Part shown: positions 19,154 to 28,693 of the stretch, piece by piece
Layout of the letters: every line of letters starts with the position of its first letter
How positions within the stretch are numbered: position 1 is the stretch's first letter
NCBI GenBank assembly: GCA_964342695.1
Contig: CAYFFV010000012.1
Location: forward strand, 1-64,000
DNA: 64,000 nt
Source of the DNA: CAYFFV01 sp964342695
GTDB taxonomy: Bacteria > Acidobacteriota > Vicinamibacteria > Vicinamibacterales > UBA8438
Reading direction: 5' to 3'
Notes under the pieces: model-generated
Seen by the model: the letters and a program-made list of their open reading frames with translations, nothing else
What the model was told of the DNA's origin: nothing
Databases searched by the model: none
Made by a program: the position numbers and the translations under genes

Positions 19154-19870
19154 ATGCCAGGTACTTTTTATCAATGGTTTTCACAACGCCGTTTAACAAA
19201 GTTTGGTGCAGCCAGACGTAATCGCATTGAACGTGCAAGACTCGGCCTTCTCAGCACGCACATCTCCCCTCCGGGCGATTTTCTAGAAATTGGGCCGGGC
19301 GAAGGATCATTAGCAGCCGGAGCCGTCGCTGCCGGGTGGCGGTATAGAGGCATAGAAGCGAGTCCGACATTGGCCGAAACATTACGAAGTCAGGGTCTGG
19401 ACATAACAGAAGCTTGGGCACCTCCGATACAAACACCAAATGCAAGCTGTGATGTTATCTATGCCGACCAAGTCCTCGAACATATGTCAGGAATAGATGC
19501 CGCACGAGAATTTGTATCAGAAGCTTGGCGTGGACTGCGGCCTGGCGGAATTTTCTTTGTCGTCGTACCTGATTATTTAAAAGAAAAAACCTTCTTTTGG
19601 GACGTCGACTACACACACAATTTTGTTACGACCGAACGACGGGTCCGACAGTTACTCACAGACGGAGGGTTCGAACTCACTCAAGTTGTTCGTCGAATCG
19701 GTGTTGCCACTGGCTGGCGTCGTGATCTACTGGCAGCCGGTGCGCTAGTCGTAAACATTCCAGGAACTGATGCCCTATCCCGGTACACGAGGACTGAGGA
19801 TTTACTCTTTCGTATTCGCAAGAATCTTTTTGAAACTTTGACATTCGTGTCACAGAAACCGGTGGTATGA
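19154..19870 (+). CDS. Class I SAM-dependent methyltransferase
   Basis: 238 residues. Motif I is FLEIGPGEGSLAAG (about 44-57), followed by YRGIEASP, CDVIYADQVLEHM (motif III/IV region) and LRPGGIFFVVVPD. This is the Methyltransf_11 pattern used on small molecules, lipids or sugars. The neighbouring membrane protein gene begins inside its stop codon (ATGA at 19867). The gene starts 39 bases after the lipoprotein stop. Substrate unknown; envelope lipid or glycan methylation is inferred from context. Confidence 0.88.
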   Translation: MPGTFYQWFSQRRLTKFGAARRNRIERARLGLLSTHISPPGDFLEIGPGEGSLAAGAVAAGWRYRGIEASPTLAETLRSQGLDITEAWAPPIQTPNASCDVIYADQVLEHMSGIDAAREFVSEAWRGLRPGGIFFVVVPDYLKEKTFFWDVDYTHNFVTTERRVRQLLTDGGFELTQVVRRIGVATGWRRDLLAAGALVVNIPGTDALSRYTRTEDLLFRIRKNLFETLTFVSQKPVV

Positions 19871-20811
19871 AGCGTCTCTTCAAGTCGCTATTCCTACGTG
19901 CACTGGTCACAGTCAGCATCCTTGGCTACTTAGTAACTCGGGTGGACCTCACTGATGTGTTCCTGGCCGCAAAACAAATTTCTCCGACCGTTTGGATCAG
20001 TTTAGTCCTAGTCTTAGTGCTAGACCGCCTAGTCGCTGCCAGTCGGTGGATAACACTTATTTGGGCCACTGGCACGCCACTAAAATTTTCTTATGGTCTT
20101 CGCCTTTTCATGACTTCTTCATTTTTGGGAAGTTTTTTTCCAGGTGGAGTCGGGGGCGACATTACCAGAACGTGGTTACTGGCAAGCAGTACGGACCGCA
20201 CGGAGGAATCAATTGTGGTCGCGGTTGTGGATCGGTGGCTGGGACTTGCGTCTATTCTCACTCTCGGCGTTATCGGATTGTGGAACTGGCCCGGGATTGT
20301 AGACGAGAGGATCAGACTCGGAATGTACGGACTCTTCGTGATGGTGACGATCACGGGAACATTCGGGCTACTAGCCGACCTGATTGTTCCTCAACTATTT
20401 TCCAAAACTTGGAACAGGAATTCATTCTGGATACGCATAAGTAGTGTGTCCGTTGTAATCAGGCGTTTTCGTTACCAATGGACATCCCTAATACTCACCA
20501 TTGGATATGCTTTCATTCTACAGTTCATTCGTATCTTACTAGCTTGGATCATAGGAACCGGTCTAGGAGTAGATGTCGCGCTCTCCTATTATTTCGTGGT
20601 CATGCCAGTTGCAATTGTAGTTATTCTTTTACCAATTTCCATCAGTGGCCTCGGACCCGCCCAAGGCATCATGATGTGGATGTTACAGCCACTCGATGTA
20701 GCCGATTCCACCTCATTTACAATGTCTACCATCTTTATTCTTTTGGGGTTTGTGGCAAACCTACCAGGAGCTGTTCTCTACCTACAAAATCGTCATAAAC
20801 AATCAACATAA
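19867..20811 (+). CDS. LPG synthase TM-region / AglD2-like integral membrane protein
   Basis: 314 residues with about eight hydrophobic segments. FFPGGVGGD (residues 90-98) is the hallmark of the lysylphosphatidylglycerol synthase transmembrane family (UPF0104). Lacking the aminoacyl-transferase domain, it is of the type proposed to act as a flippase or lipid-linked substrate handler, but activity of stand-alone members is unclear. It is translationally coupled to the methyltransferase gene (ATGA overlap) and followed by a radical SAM gene 60 bases on. Confidence 0.85.
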   Translation: MKRLFKSLFLRALVTVSILGYLVTRVDLTDVFLAAKQISPTVWISLVLVLVLDRLVAASRWITLIWATGTPLKFSYGLRLFMTSSFLGSFFPGGVGGDITRTWLLASSTDRTEESIVVAVVDRWLGLASILTLGVIGLWNWPGIVDERIRLGMYGLFVMVTITGTFGLLADLIVPQLFSKTWNRNSFWIRISSVSVVIRRFRYQWTSLILTIGYAFILQFIRILLAWIIGTGLGVDVALSYYFVVMPVAIVVILLPISISGLGPAQGIMMWMLQPLDVADSTSFTMSTIFILLGFVANLPGAVLYLQNRHKQST

Positions 20812-20871
20812 CCTGAAAGTATGCATCTACATCTTTACCCAGCGTTAGAAGTCATGTACATTTAACTTTTA

Positions 20872-22017
20872 ATGGCTCAAGTTTACGCCGCTCGATACCT
20901 AGCAAAAGCTGCTGCAAGTGCTCCTCGTGATCTAGTGAACACGTGCATATCGCAATTTTCTGCAATCCATCCAACTGTTTTAATTTTTCATTGCACTTTT
21001 GTCTGTGATGCCCGTTGTGAAATGTGTAACAACTGGACACGAGGGGATCGAAAATCCGATTTAAGTCTGGAAGAGATCAGCAAACTGTTTGACTCTGGTC
21101 TGTGGAAAAACATTGAAAACGCCAATGTTTCTGGCGGAGAACCAACGACCAGAAATGATTTGGTAGAAGTCTGCCAAATTATGTTGGAGAAACTTCCGAG
21201 GCTACGGAAATTCGGTATGAACACGACCGGTTTAACGCCACATCGAGCTATTCCGATGCTGACGAAAATCGTAGAAGCTACCAAGGACCGAGGTGTTATC
21301 TTCAGTGCACGAGTCTCTATTGACGGCGTAGGAGACGTTCACAATACCGTCCGGAAAGTAAATAGCGGCTTTGACAAAGCGAACGAAACAATCGTCGCCA
21401 TGCAGGCACTACAAAAACAGTACCAACATTTTAATTTTGGCATCTCCACTACGATCTTCTCGCAGAACCTCAATGACGCAGATAACATTCTGAATTGGGC
21501 CCGTGAAAATGACTTAGATATCGTCTTTAACATGGTCCGTTTTACCGATCCGATGCTTGGCAATTCAGATCTCGCCGATAAATGTCAACCTATCGGTGAG
21601 GACGAAATTAAAATGCGTGAATTTTTTCTTGATCGCGTGCGTATCGACCCATTACTTGACGGACAAAACTACATCTACATGCACTATGCAGATATGATCG
21701 CGAATGGATATCACCGCCTAGCCCCATGTCCATTTCAGACTCAGGGTATTATGGTAAATCCAGATGGCGGACTGTTTTTTTGTGAAAACAGTGAGGTAGT
21801 GGGTAACGCTCGTGACGAAGACCCAGAAAAAATTTATTTCAGCAAAGCCAGTCAAGAACATCGCGATTTCATAAAAAACGAAAAATGTCCCTCATGCCTA
21901 AGCCCCTGCCAAATGAACGTCTCAGCTATTAAACAAATCGGCCCGTATGCGCGATTTCTTCTAAGGGCTACTCGAGAGAAAAGGAAACACAGTTCAGCAC
22001 CTGCTGCCTCCTTTTAA
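20872..22017 (+). CDS. Radical SAM protein with C-terminal SPASM-like cysteines
   Basis: 381 residues. The radical SAM 4Fe-4S motif CDARCEMC is at 45-52 (CxxxCxxC), followed by VSGGEPTTR, a SAM-binding GGE motif. The C-terminal part has CPFQTQG, FFCENSEVVGN and CPSCLSPC, resembling a SPASM or twitch auxiliary-cluster domain. Such proteins modify peptides, sugars or lipids. No precursor-peptide gene fits in the 60-base gap before it or the 23-base gap after it. It is the last gene of the methyltransferase, membrane protein, radical SAM run. Confidence 0.85.
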   Translation: MAQVYAARYLAKAAASAPRDLVNTCISQFSAIHPTVLIFHCTFVCDARCEMCNNWTRGDRKSDLSLEEISKLFDSGLWKNIENANVSGGEPTTRNDLVEVCQIMLEKLPRLRKFGMNTTGLTPHRAIPMLTKIVEATKDRGVIFSARVSIDGVGDVHNTVRKVNSGFDKANETIVAMQALQKQYQHFNFGISTTIFSQNLNDADNILNWARENDLDIVFNMVRFTDPMLGNSDLADKCQPIGEDEIKMREFFLDRVRIDPLLDGQNYIYMHYADMIANGYHRLAPCPFQTQGIMVNPDGGLFFCENSEVVGNARDEDPEKIYFSKASQEHRDFIKNEKCPSCLSPCQMNVSAIKQIGPYARFLLRATREKRKHSSAPAASF

Positions 22018-22040
22018 GGATTTCTTAAACCGGGAAGTCT

Positions 22041-22814
22041 TTACTTTCTACAAAACGCCATTAGGTGCCACCCAAACGAACGAACCAGCGATCTCGGAAG
22101 CCTATTAAACACCCCTACAAACAATTTATTAAATGCTACTCCCTTCCACCCCTTATGTAAGCGCGATGGCACAGGAAATCGCTCAGGGACAATCCTGACT
22201 TCGCGAAACAATCCTAGAAGCCTATGGTATTCGCCAATGGAAAACTTTCGCAAAACCGGAGCATCTTCATGTTCTAATTCAACTCGCATAACCTTCGACA
22301 AAAAATTTAACCAAGAAATTCTGTTGTAGACCATGAATATCGCCTGGCCATGTGGTTTAAGCACGCGGTGACACTCAGCCAACATCTTAGCCGGGTGAGC
22401 CGTATACTGAATCACGCCGTGACAGTACACCAGATCAAACGACTCGTCAGAAAAAGGTAAAGCTTCTCCGTCAGCCGTTTTCAACGTTACTCTGTCAGTC
22501 ACATCATGAATTTTGGTATTTAAAGCGGCTAACTCAATAGAACGCTCGGCAAGATCAACGCCGGTTACATAAGCACCGCCTCTTGCAAATCGAACGAGAT
22601 CTGTTCCAATTCCACAGCCAATCTCTAGAATCTGCTGCTCAGCAAATCCATCGAACTGAACAATTTCCGGAAGATAAGAAAGCTTGTCAAATCGATATTC
22701 ATCCAAATCAACAAAGAACTCACGTGAACCGACTGGATGATTCGTCATTTCAAGATCGTGAATTCTGGCATTCCAGTACCCTTGAATCCGCCCAATCAAC
22801 GAGTCACTTTTCAT
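22041..22814 (-). CDS. Class I SAM-dependent methyltransferase
   Basis: 257 residues on the opposite strand to the radical SAM gene (convergent, 23 bases apart). Motif I is ILEIGCGIGTDLVRFARGG, then GVDLAERSIELA, FDLVYCHGVIQY and LKPHGQAIFMVYNRISW. The long C-terminal tail is rich in Arg and Phe. Pattern and length fit small-molecule or lipid methyltransferases (UbiE/UbiG-like fold). No functional assignment can be made from sequence alone. Confidence 0.88.
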   Translation of the reverse strand: MKSDSLIGRIQGYWNARIHDLEMTNHPVGSREFFVDLDEYRFDKLSYLPEIVQFDGFAEQQILEIGCGIGTDLVRFARGGAYVTGVDLAERSIELAALNTKIHDVTDRVTLKTADGEALPFSDESFDLVYCHGVIQYTAHPAKMLAECHRVLKPHGQAIFMVYNRISWLNFLSKVMRVELEHEDAPVLRKFSIGEYHRLLGLFREVRIVPERFPVPSRLHKGWKGVAFNKLFVGVFNRLPRSLVRSFGWHLMAFCRK

Positions 22815-22862
22815 TATCTAAATCATTTCTTCTAATAGCACAGACGTAAGGAAGTGTACTAT

Positions 22863-24497
22863 ATGCCCGTGGCAAGAAAACTTTGTGCTCTTACCAACTC
22901 TCAATTCGATCTTATTGTAATTGGAGGAGGAATTTACGGCACTACTATAGCTCTCGACGCGACACTCAGAGGACTATCCGTTGCAATTATTGACCAAGGA
23001 GACTTCGGTAGTGGAACTTCCTTCAACAGCGCGAAGACGGTCCACGGGGGGGTGCGATCTCTACAGCGGGGAAACCTTCGTGAAATGAACCAGTTCATTA
23101 ACGAAAGACGAACGTTGTCTAGGTTGCTTCCACACCTTGTGACTCCTTTACCGTTCGTTATCCCCACTTATCAGACTTTAACCAGAAATAAATGGCTAAT
23201 GCGACCGTATTTCGCGTTATACGATCAACTGTCCTCCACTCGCAACAATCAGATAGACCGTAGCTTACATTTGCCAGACAGTCGTTTCCTGTCTCGAAAT
23301 GAATGTTTGGAACTTAATCCAATGATCTCGCCAAATAAAGTCACAGGAGGGATACAGTGGTTTGACTGTCAGATGTACAACAGCGACCGCGTTAATTTAT
23401 CTTTTGTACTATCGGCCATGAAACACGGTGCTACAGCTGCGAACTACGTTGAGGCAAAAAATCTCATCTACCATAACAAACAGATTGTTGGTCTTCACGT
23501 TTTCGACCGTATTGGTAATTCTCACTTCGACTTGCGCGGAAGAATTGTCCTGAACTGCACTGGCCCCTGGACAAATCTCGTTCTAAAGAAACTTCTGCCA
23601 AAAAGAACGTGCGACTTGCCGTTTCACCTATCGAAGGCGATGAATTTCGTGACCAGCAAACCAGTGACTACTGCACATGCCTTGGGCAGTTGGAACAACG
23701 GTCGCCTCTTGTTTATTGCCCCTTGGCGAGGTCGCTCAATCATAGGCACCAGCCATCATCGATTTACTGGAGACGCTGATACACTGAAGCTTTGCGAACA
23801 TGAAGTTGAAGATTTCTTGAGCGAAGTAAACAGTGCGTTTCCGAATGCTAAGTTACAAATGGACGACTTGCAGATGATCCATTGTGGACTTCTCCCGGCC
23901 GTGACAACTGTCAAGAATTGTGACTCCCTGCTAAAAACCAGCCTCATTCTTGACCATACCCGAGATGGGGTATCAGGACTTCTCAGTGTTATAGGCGTAC
24001 GTTACACAACCGCACGAGATACAGCGGAACACGCTGTCGACACAGTTTTTAATTTGCTTAAACGTAAATCACCGATCTGCCAAACAGAGAGCACAACTCT
24101 TTTCGGCGGCGATATTCCTGACATCGAATCATTTTTCAAGAATGCCAGACAAAAATCGACATCTAACCTTTCGGAGGCAACATGCCTTCGTCTAGCGCGC
24201 TCATACGGCTCTAACTATACGAACTTACTTACTTCACTTCACAAAGATTCAGAAAGGGTTGCCAAAGTAGCAAGTAACTGTGAAATAACAGTCGCCGAAG
24301 TTCAGCATTCAATGGAACATGAAATGGCAATCAAATTGTCAGATGTCGTACTGAGACGCACCGAACTCGGGTCGGGAGGACATCCAGGAATGGAAACATT
24401 AAGGTCGACTGCCCGACTGATGGGAAGATACCTCGAATGGTCGTCGGAGCGAATAGAAAAAGAAATTTCTGAAGTGGAAAATTTGTACTCTTTTTAA
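22863..24497 (+). CDS. GlpD-like FAD-dependent glycerol-3-phosphate dehydrogenase family protein
   Basis: 544 residues from the ATG at 22863, which has AAGGAAG at 22848-22854 upstream; the longer frame begins at a GTG at 22854. The FAD-binding GGGIYGTTIALDA is at residues 21-33, IIDQGDFGSGTSFNSAKTVHGGVR follows, and a C-terminal GlpD domain contains LRRTELGSGGHPG. It should oxidise glycerol-3-phosphate to dihydroxyacetone phosphate with quinone as acceptor. Placement inside a glycan island, next to an asparagine synthase gene, is unusual and may mean a different polyol phosphate or a link to glycerol-phosphate decoration; that is inference. Confidence 0.82.
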   Translation: MPVARKLCALTNSQFDLIVIGGGIYGTTIALDATLRGLSVAIIDQGDFGSGTSFNSAKTVHGGVRSLQRGNLREMNQFINERRTLSRLLPHLVTPLPFVIPTYQTLTRNKWLMRPYFALYDQLSSTRNNQIDRSLHLPDSRFLSRNECLELNPMISPNKVTGGIQWFDCQMYNSDRVNLSFVLSAMKHGATAANYVEAKNLIYHNKQIVGLHVFDRIGNSHFDLRGRIVLNCTGPWTNLVLKKLLPKRTCDLPFHLSKAMNFVTSKPVTTAHALGSWNNGRLLFIAPWRGRSIIGTSHHRFTGDADTLKLCEHEVEDFLSEVNSAFPNAKLQMDDLQMIHCGLLPAVTTVKNCDSLLKTSLILDHTRDGVSGLLSVIGVRYTTARDTAEHAVDTVFNLLKRKSPICQTESTTLFGGDIPDIESFFKNARQKSTSNLSEATCLRLARSYGSNYTNLLTSLHKDSERVAKVASNCEITVAEVQHSMEHEMAIKLSDVVLRRTELGSGGHPGMETLRSTARLMGRYLEWSSERIEKEISEVENLYSF

Positions 24498-24535
24498 ACG
24501 CAGTGACCAACCAAATATGTTTCTAAAGATGAAAA

Positions 24536-26437
24536 TTAGACGCCATCAATGTATTCTTGAGCCCACCGTTCCAACACCATCAAACTGAACAACAAATGAG
24601 CATTATTTTGACGCCCGTCTTTATGCGCTGTCACCGCTCTTTGCACAACGTCTGGCTCAAACCAACCTCTTCGTATAATTTGTTCAGAAGACAATAATTC
24701 ATCCATGAGTGGTGCCAACTCGCTCCGGAGCCAGTTCTTCATTGGAATGCTGAATCCCTCTTTTGGACGCGTCAGCACCGAGCTCGGAAGCACATCTTCA
24801 AACGCTTTTTTTAAAACATATTTTCTTTGTCTACCTCGCAGCTTCAAATGGCCTGGCATTGAAAATGCCAACTCCATAACCTCAACATCGAGAAATGGCG
24901 CACGCGTTTCCAGTGAAGTTGCCATACTCATTCGATCCACTTTAACCAAAATGTCGTCAGCCAAATAAAGAGATAAATCAGTATATAGCTGTCGGTTTAA
25001 CAGGTCATCCGTCTCCATTGATCCGAGACACTCTCTAACAGGCTTATAGACATCAGAATTTCTTAGTCGGTCTTGAAAGTCAGTTGAATACAACTCGCGT
25101 TTTCGAGCAGCGGAGAGAAAAGTCATCCATCTATAATGTTGAAGATCGTCTGGCCCTTCGACAAGCCCAGACATGAACCGCTTAAGTTTATTAATTAGCC
25201 CCTTCTTCTTCGAACTAGGTGGAACCATTGAAGTCAGGTTTGCCAATGCCGACAACGCACCTTTTGGGACCCTAAGAGCGAGACCTCTTGCCATTCTGTC
25301 GGCTTCGTACGTATCGTACCCACCAAATAATTCGTCACCTCCATCACCAGACAGAACGACCTTCACATGCTCTCGTGCACTCTGAGAAACCAAATATGTT
25401 GGAAAAAGCGATACGTCTGCGAACGGTTCATCTAGGTGAGATATTAGTTTGTGAAATAAATCTCCAATTCGAGGATCTACAATGCCTTCTCTATGATTCG
25501 TACCTAAAATATCTGCAACCTCACGTGCGTATGCTAATTCGTTATAACTTCCGTCTTTAAACCCCATACTGAATGTATTGATACCCACATTGTTCTTATG
25601 AGCTTCTTGAGCCATCAGCGCAACAATGGCACTCGAATCGATACCACCTGACAAAAAAGCACCAAAGGGCACATCAGACATCATTTGCCTGCTTACTGCA
25701 CGTCCGAGTGTCTCGCGAACGGCAGTGGCAGCATTTTTGTCATTCCACGATTGAACTTGAATCTGGTTAGCACTCCAGTACCGCTTAACTGACACGTCTC
25801 CCTTGCGATAGCGAAGGTAATGCGCTGGTGGTAATTTATGAATACCCTGCAAAATAGTACGAGGTGCCATCACATACTCATATGTCAGAAATTGATCAAG
25901 GGCTTCCATGTCAATTTCACGACCGACATCTGAACGCACGAATAATGCTTTTAATTCAGACGCCAACAAAAACGCGTCCGCGGTGCGCGTATAGTAAAGT
26001 GGTTTTTCACCAGCTCGATCCCGTGCACAGATCAAGGTCTCGTTACGACGATCCCACAAGGCAAGAGCAAACATTCCTTGCACCCGTTGCAGAAAAGATT
26101 CATTCCATTCCTCATAAGCATGAACGAGAACCTCTATGTCCGAATGACTGCGGAATTGATGACCAGCCGAGATTAATTCAGCCCGAAGTTCCTTGAAATT
26201 GTAAATCTCACCATTCGCGACAAGATGGACGGCACCGTCTTCAGTAGTGAAGGGCTGTTGTCCACCTTCAACGTCAATAATGGAGAGCCGTCGCATGCCA
26301 AGACCCACACCTTGAACGACCACTGACCCGGAATCATCAGGACCTCGATGGCGAAGCGATTCAATCATATCGTTCAGTGATTTTTTCTCGACAGGGCGTG
26401 AGAAATCATTTTGTACGATCCCAACGATGCCACACAT
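24536..26437 (-). CDS. asnB: Asparagine synthase (glutamine-hydrolysing), AsnB family
   Basis: 633 residues. The start is fixed by the class II glutamine amidotransferase rule: Cys2 directly after Met in MCGIVGIVQ (ATG at 26437). The long frame to 26518 would bury the catalytic Cys and is rejected. The ATP-binding domain has SGGIDSS (about 263-269). In polysaccharide clusters such enzymes often amidate a carboxyl group on a sugar or precursor instead of making free asparagine; that role is likely but not shown. Divergent from the lipoprotein gene, whose ATG is 45 bases away. Confidence 0.9.
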   Translation of the reverse strand: MCGIVGIVQNDFSRPVEKKSLNDMIESLRHRGPDDSGSVVVQGVGLGMRRLSIIDVEGGQQPFTTEDGAVHLVANGEIYNFKELRAELISAGHQFRSHSDIEVLVHAYEEWNESFLQRVQGMFALALWDRRNETLICARDRAGEKPLYYTRTADAFLLASELKALFVRSDVGREIDMEALDQFLTYEYVMAPRTILQGIHKLPPAHYLRYRKGDVSVKRYWSANQIQVQSWNDKNAATAVRETLGRAVSRQMMSDVPFGAFLSGGIDSSAIVALMAQEAHKNNVGINTFSMGFKDGSYNELAYAREVADILGTNHREGIVDPRIGDLFHKLISHLDEPFADVSLFPTYLVSQSAREHVKVVLSGDGGDELFGGYDTYEADRMARGLALRVPKGALSALANLTSMVPPSSKKKGLINKLKRFMSGLVEGPDDLQHYRWMTFLSAARKRELYSTDFQDRLRNSDVYKPVRECLGSMETDDLLNRQLYTDLSLYLADDILVKVDRMSMATSLETRAPFLDVEVMELAFSMPGHLKLRGRQRKYVLKKAFEDVLPSSVLTRPKEGFSIPMKNWLRSELAPLMDELLSSEQIIRRGWFEPDVVQRAVTAHKDGRQNNAHLLFSLMVLERWAQEYIDGV

Positions 26438-26482
26438 GAACAAAGACGTTACAATGACAGGTGCACTACCGACAACAGGATT

Positions 26483-27943
26483 ATGAACTCTTACCCAAAC
26501 ATAACCACGTTCTGTCACCGTGGAACGCTTGCATTGGCCGCAATACTACTCACTGTTGGCTGCACCTCTGAGCAACAGGACGCGTCAGTTCACGCCATTC
26601 AAAATGTGCCCCTGGAGAAACTGTCGACACCCATAGCTCTAGACGATTCCCCTTCATGGTCTCGTGTGGTGTGGATAAGGGATACTGGTGACGGAACCGA
26701 CATTCTCGGTTTTCAAGATCAATTAATTCTCGTGGGACGTGACGCACAAGAGGAAGGCCGTGAGCGAATTATTCTTGATACTCCGAGAAGCTATGCTCGC
26801 CCACTCATCACACCAACAGGCCAACAGGTCGTTTTTTCCGTGAGAACCGAACAAGCTGTTTACGTCGTAAACTGGGATGGTTCACAGCCTACACAAATCG
26901 CAAAAGGTTTTGGACTCGCCGTGTGGCAAGACCCAGCAACGAGCACAGAATGGGTATATGTAGGAACACAGAAGACTAACAGCGACCCTCCTTCATACCG
27001 TGCGATACGCCGATATCGACTGGACCGTCAAAGTAAAGGGCAACCTGTCTGGAATGCACAACGTGTTAGCGCAGACAATTTTCAACTTTCTGCTGATGGC
27101 CGGTATGCAGGTGGCCTATTCCCATGGCCTAAAGCCGGCATAGCCGACCTGGAAAATGGAACCTGGGAGGAGTTAGGAGAAGGTTGCTGGACATCGTTCT
27201 CTAATGATGGCCGAAATATTCTCTGGTACTTCGACGGATTGCATCGAAATCTAACCATGGTAGACCCTTCCAGTGAACAACGTTGGAAGGTGAACATAAA
27301 CGGAGCCCCAGAACTAAATGGTTATGAGGTCTATCATCCTCGGTGGACGAATGATCCTTTACATCTCGTTCTCACTGGACCCTACACGGTCGGAGGTCGC
27401 GAAAATAAAATTAGAGGTGGCGGCCCACAAGTCGAAATATTCGTTGGTCGATTCGACCCAACACTTGAATCTGTTGAGCAATGGTTTCAAATTACTGATA
27501 ATGAAAGTCCGGACTTTTATCCCGATGCGTGGGTCGACCCAAGTAATCGCTCGGCCAGTAATCTCCGAGCACGCGATATGTCCGCCCAGAACAATAGAAA
27601 CCTCTCTACGCTCGTAGTGAGGGCCCGTGTCAAAAAAGACGCAGAAATACCTACCCCTTCATCAATAGCTCCTTATCGAGACGGGCTGCTCGCAATAGAT
27701 TATGAAATAGTCGAAATTCTTGAAGGTCAGTACACCGAACCAAACATTGTCGTAGCCAATTGGGTGATCCGTGAAGAAAAAATTCTAAATGATGCGACGC
27801 GTCACAAAAATGAAATCTACCAGATGACACTGGCACCCTTCGACAGCCATCCTGAACTGGAGGGACAACGGTTGATCTTAGACACTGAACACCTAACACT
27901 TCCACTGTACTTTGCCACAAAAAGTGAAAATAATGATCAGTAG
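26483..27943 (+). CDS. Lipoprotein with WD40/PD40-like beta-propeller
   Basis: 486 residues. The chosen ATG at 26483 gives a lipoprotein signal (LALAAILLTVGC, lipid Cys about 27); the frame extends upstream to 26411 into the asnB start region. The body has repeats such as SADGRYAGGLFPWPK, SFSNDGRNILWYF and VVFSVRTEQAVYVVNWDGSQP, the pattern of PD40/TolB-type propeller blades. The C-terminal 100 residues (PSSIAPYRDGLLAIDYEIVEI) resemble the last part of the AlgJ-like protein at 33012-34727 (MVPYKDHILGIH). Likely envelope-anchored and part of the glycan island; function unknown. Confidence 0.6.
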   Translation: MNSYPNITTFCHRGTLALAAILLTVGCTSEQQDASVHAIQNVPLEKLSTPIALDDSPSWSRVVWIRDTGDGTDILGFQDQLILVGRDAQEEGRERIILDTPRSYARPLITPTGQQVVFSVRTEQAVYVVNWDGSQPTQIAKGFGLAVWQDPATSTEWVYVGTQKTNSDPPSYRAIRRYRLDRQSKGQPVWNAQRVSADNFQLSADGRYAGGLFPWPKAGIADLENGTWEELGEGCWTSFSNDGRNILWYFDGLHRNLTMVDPSSEQRWKVNINGAPELNGYEVYHPRWTNDPLHLVLTGPYTVGGRENKIRGGGPQVEIFVGRFDPTLESVEQWFQITDNESPDFYPDAWVDPSNRSASNLRARDMSAQNNRNLSTLVVRARVKKDAEIPTPSSIAPYRDGLLAIDYEIVEILEGQYTEPNIVVANWVIREEKILNDATRHKNEIYQMTLAPFDSHPELEGQRLILDTEHLTLPLYFATKSENNDQ

Positions 27944-27963
27944 TTGACAGAACTTTTACGTTC

Positions 27964-28662
27964 TTAGTTCGTCACCTCATACTTAGCTTCGTACTGCATT
28001 AGCACAGATTTAATCGCAGTAGCCCAAATGCGATTTCCCTTATCGTTAAGATGAAGACCGTCATCAATAAATACGTCATCCATGACCGACCCATCTGAAT
28101 TAAGAAGCGGCGTCGCGACATCGATAAAATAAAGTCGCCTATCAGTCCCTGCTAGGGCCTTATATAGCTCCGTTGTCTCTCGAGCCTCATCCCACACCCT
28201 AGTTCTAGCTAAACTCGGTTTAACCGAAAGAATGTAGATACGGCTTTCGGGAAGAGCGTCGTGTATTTTAGAAACAATTTCTTTCAGCTGCTCCACGATC
28301 GTTTCAGGAGCCACTCCATGAAAGGTATCATTGTCTCCCTCATAAATTACGACAGCTCGAGGCTTATAAGAAATCACCACACGGTCAACGTAATGGAGTA
28401 CGTCAGCCATCGTGCTACCCCCGAACCCACGTGGAATCACAGTTAAAGGCTCTAAATCTTCTTCCATCGTTAGCCATCTTGCAAAACTGGAACTTCCTGT
28501 TAACACGATGGCATTCTGAGGCGCCAAATTAGCGCTCTTATCAAAAGAGGAAATAACTTCGTCCCACCGAGACGGGTCGTTCGCACGTTGGGCCACACTA
28601 GGCAGAACAAATACAACGGCGAATAGCATCGCCACTACAAAATGTGTGGATCGAAGTTTCAT
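27964..28662 (-). CDS. Exported SGNH/GDSL-type hydrolase
   Basis: 232 residues from the ATG at 28662, which is preceded by GGGAGG six bases upstream and starts a clean signal peptide (MKLRSTHFVVAMLFAVVFVLPSVAQ). The longer frame to 28770 is rejected. SGNH blocks are visible but the nucleophile block is atypical: LTGSSSFARW in place of GDSL, then GFGGST, GDNDT and the Asp-His block DDGLHLND. This matches the GDSL-like lipase/acylhydrolase group with GSSS nucleophile seen in secreted esterases. Probably removes acetyl or other acyl groups from a glycan. Downstream of a hexapeptide acyltransferase gene on the same strand. Confidence 0.85.
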   Translation of the reverse strand: MKLRSTHFVVAMLFAVVFVLPSVAQRANDPSRWDEVISSFDKSANLAPQNAIVLTGSSSFARWLTMEEDLEPLTVIPRGFGGSTMADVLHYVDRVVISYKPRAVVIYEGDNDTFHGVAPETIVEQLKEIVSKIHDALPESRIYILSVKPSLARTRVWDEARETTELYKALAGTDRRLYFIDVATPLLNSDGSVMDDVFIDDGLHLNDKGNRIWATAIKSVLMQYEAKYEVTN

Positions 28663-28693
28663 AACAGGCCTCCCAGTTTTACAACTCAATGTT

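Noticed and set aside
14404..22017. Hopanoid biosynthesis cluster (HpnA-like epimerase, HpnH-like radical SAM)
   Set aside because: No squalene-hopene cyclase, squalene synthase or HpnN-like transporter is present, and the radical SAM protein does not have an HpnH-like layout that I can recognise.
20812..22040. Radical SAM protein as a RiPP maturase with a precursor peptide gene
   Set aside because: The gaps on both sides (60 and 23 bases) hold no room for a precursor with a ribosome site, and no peptide-like frame is seen.
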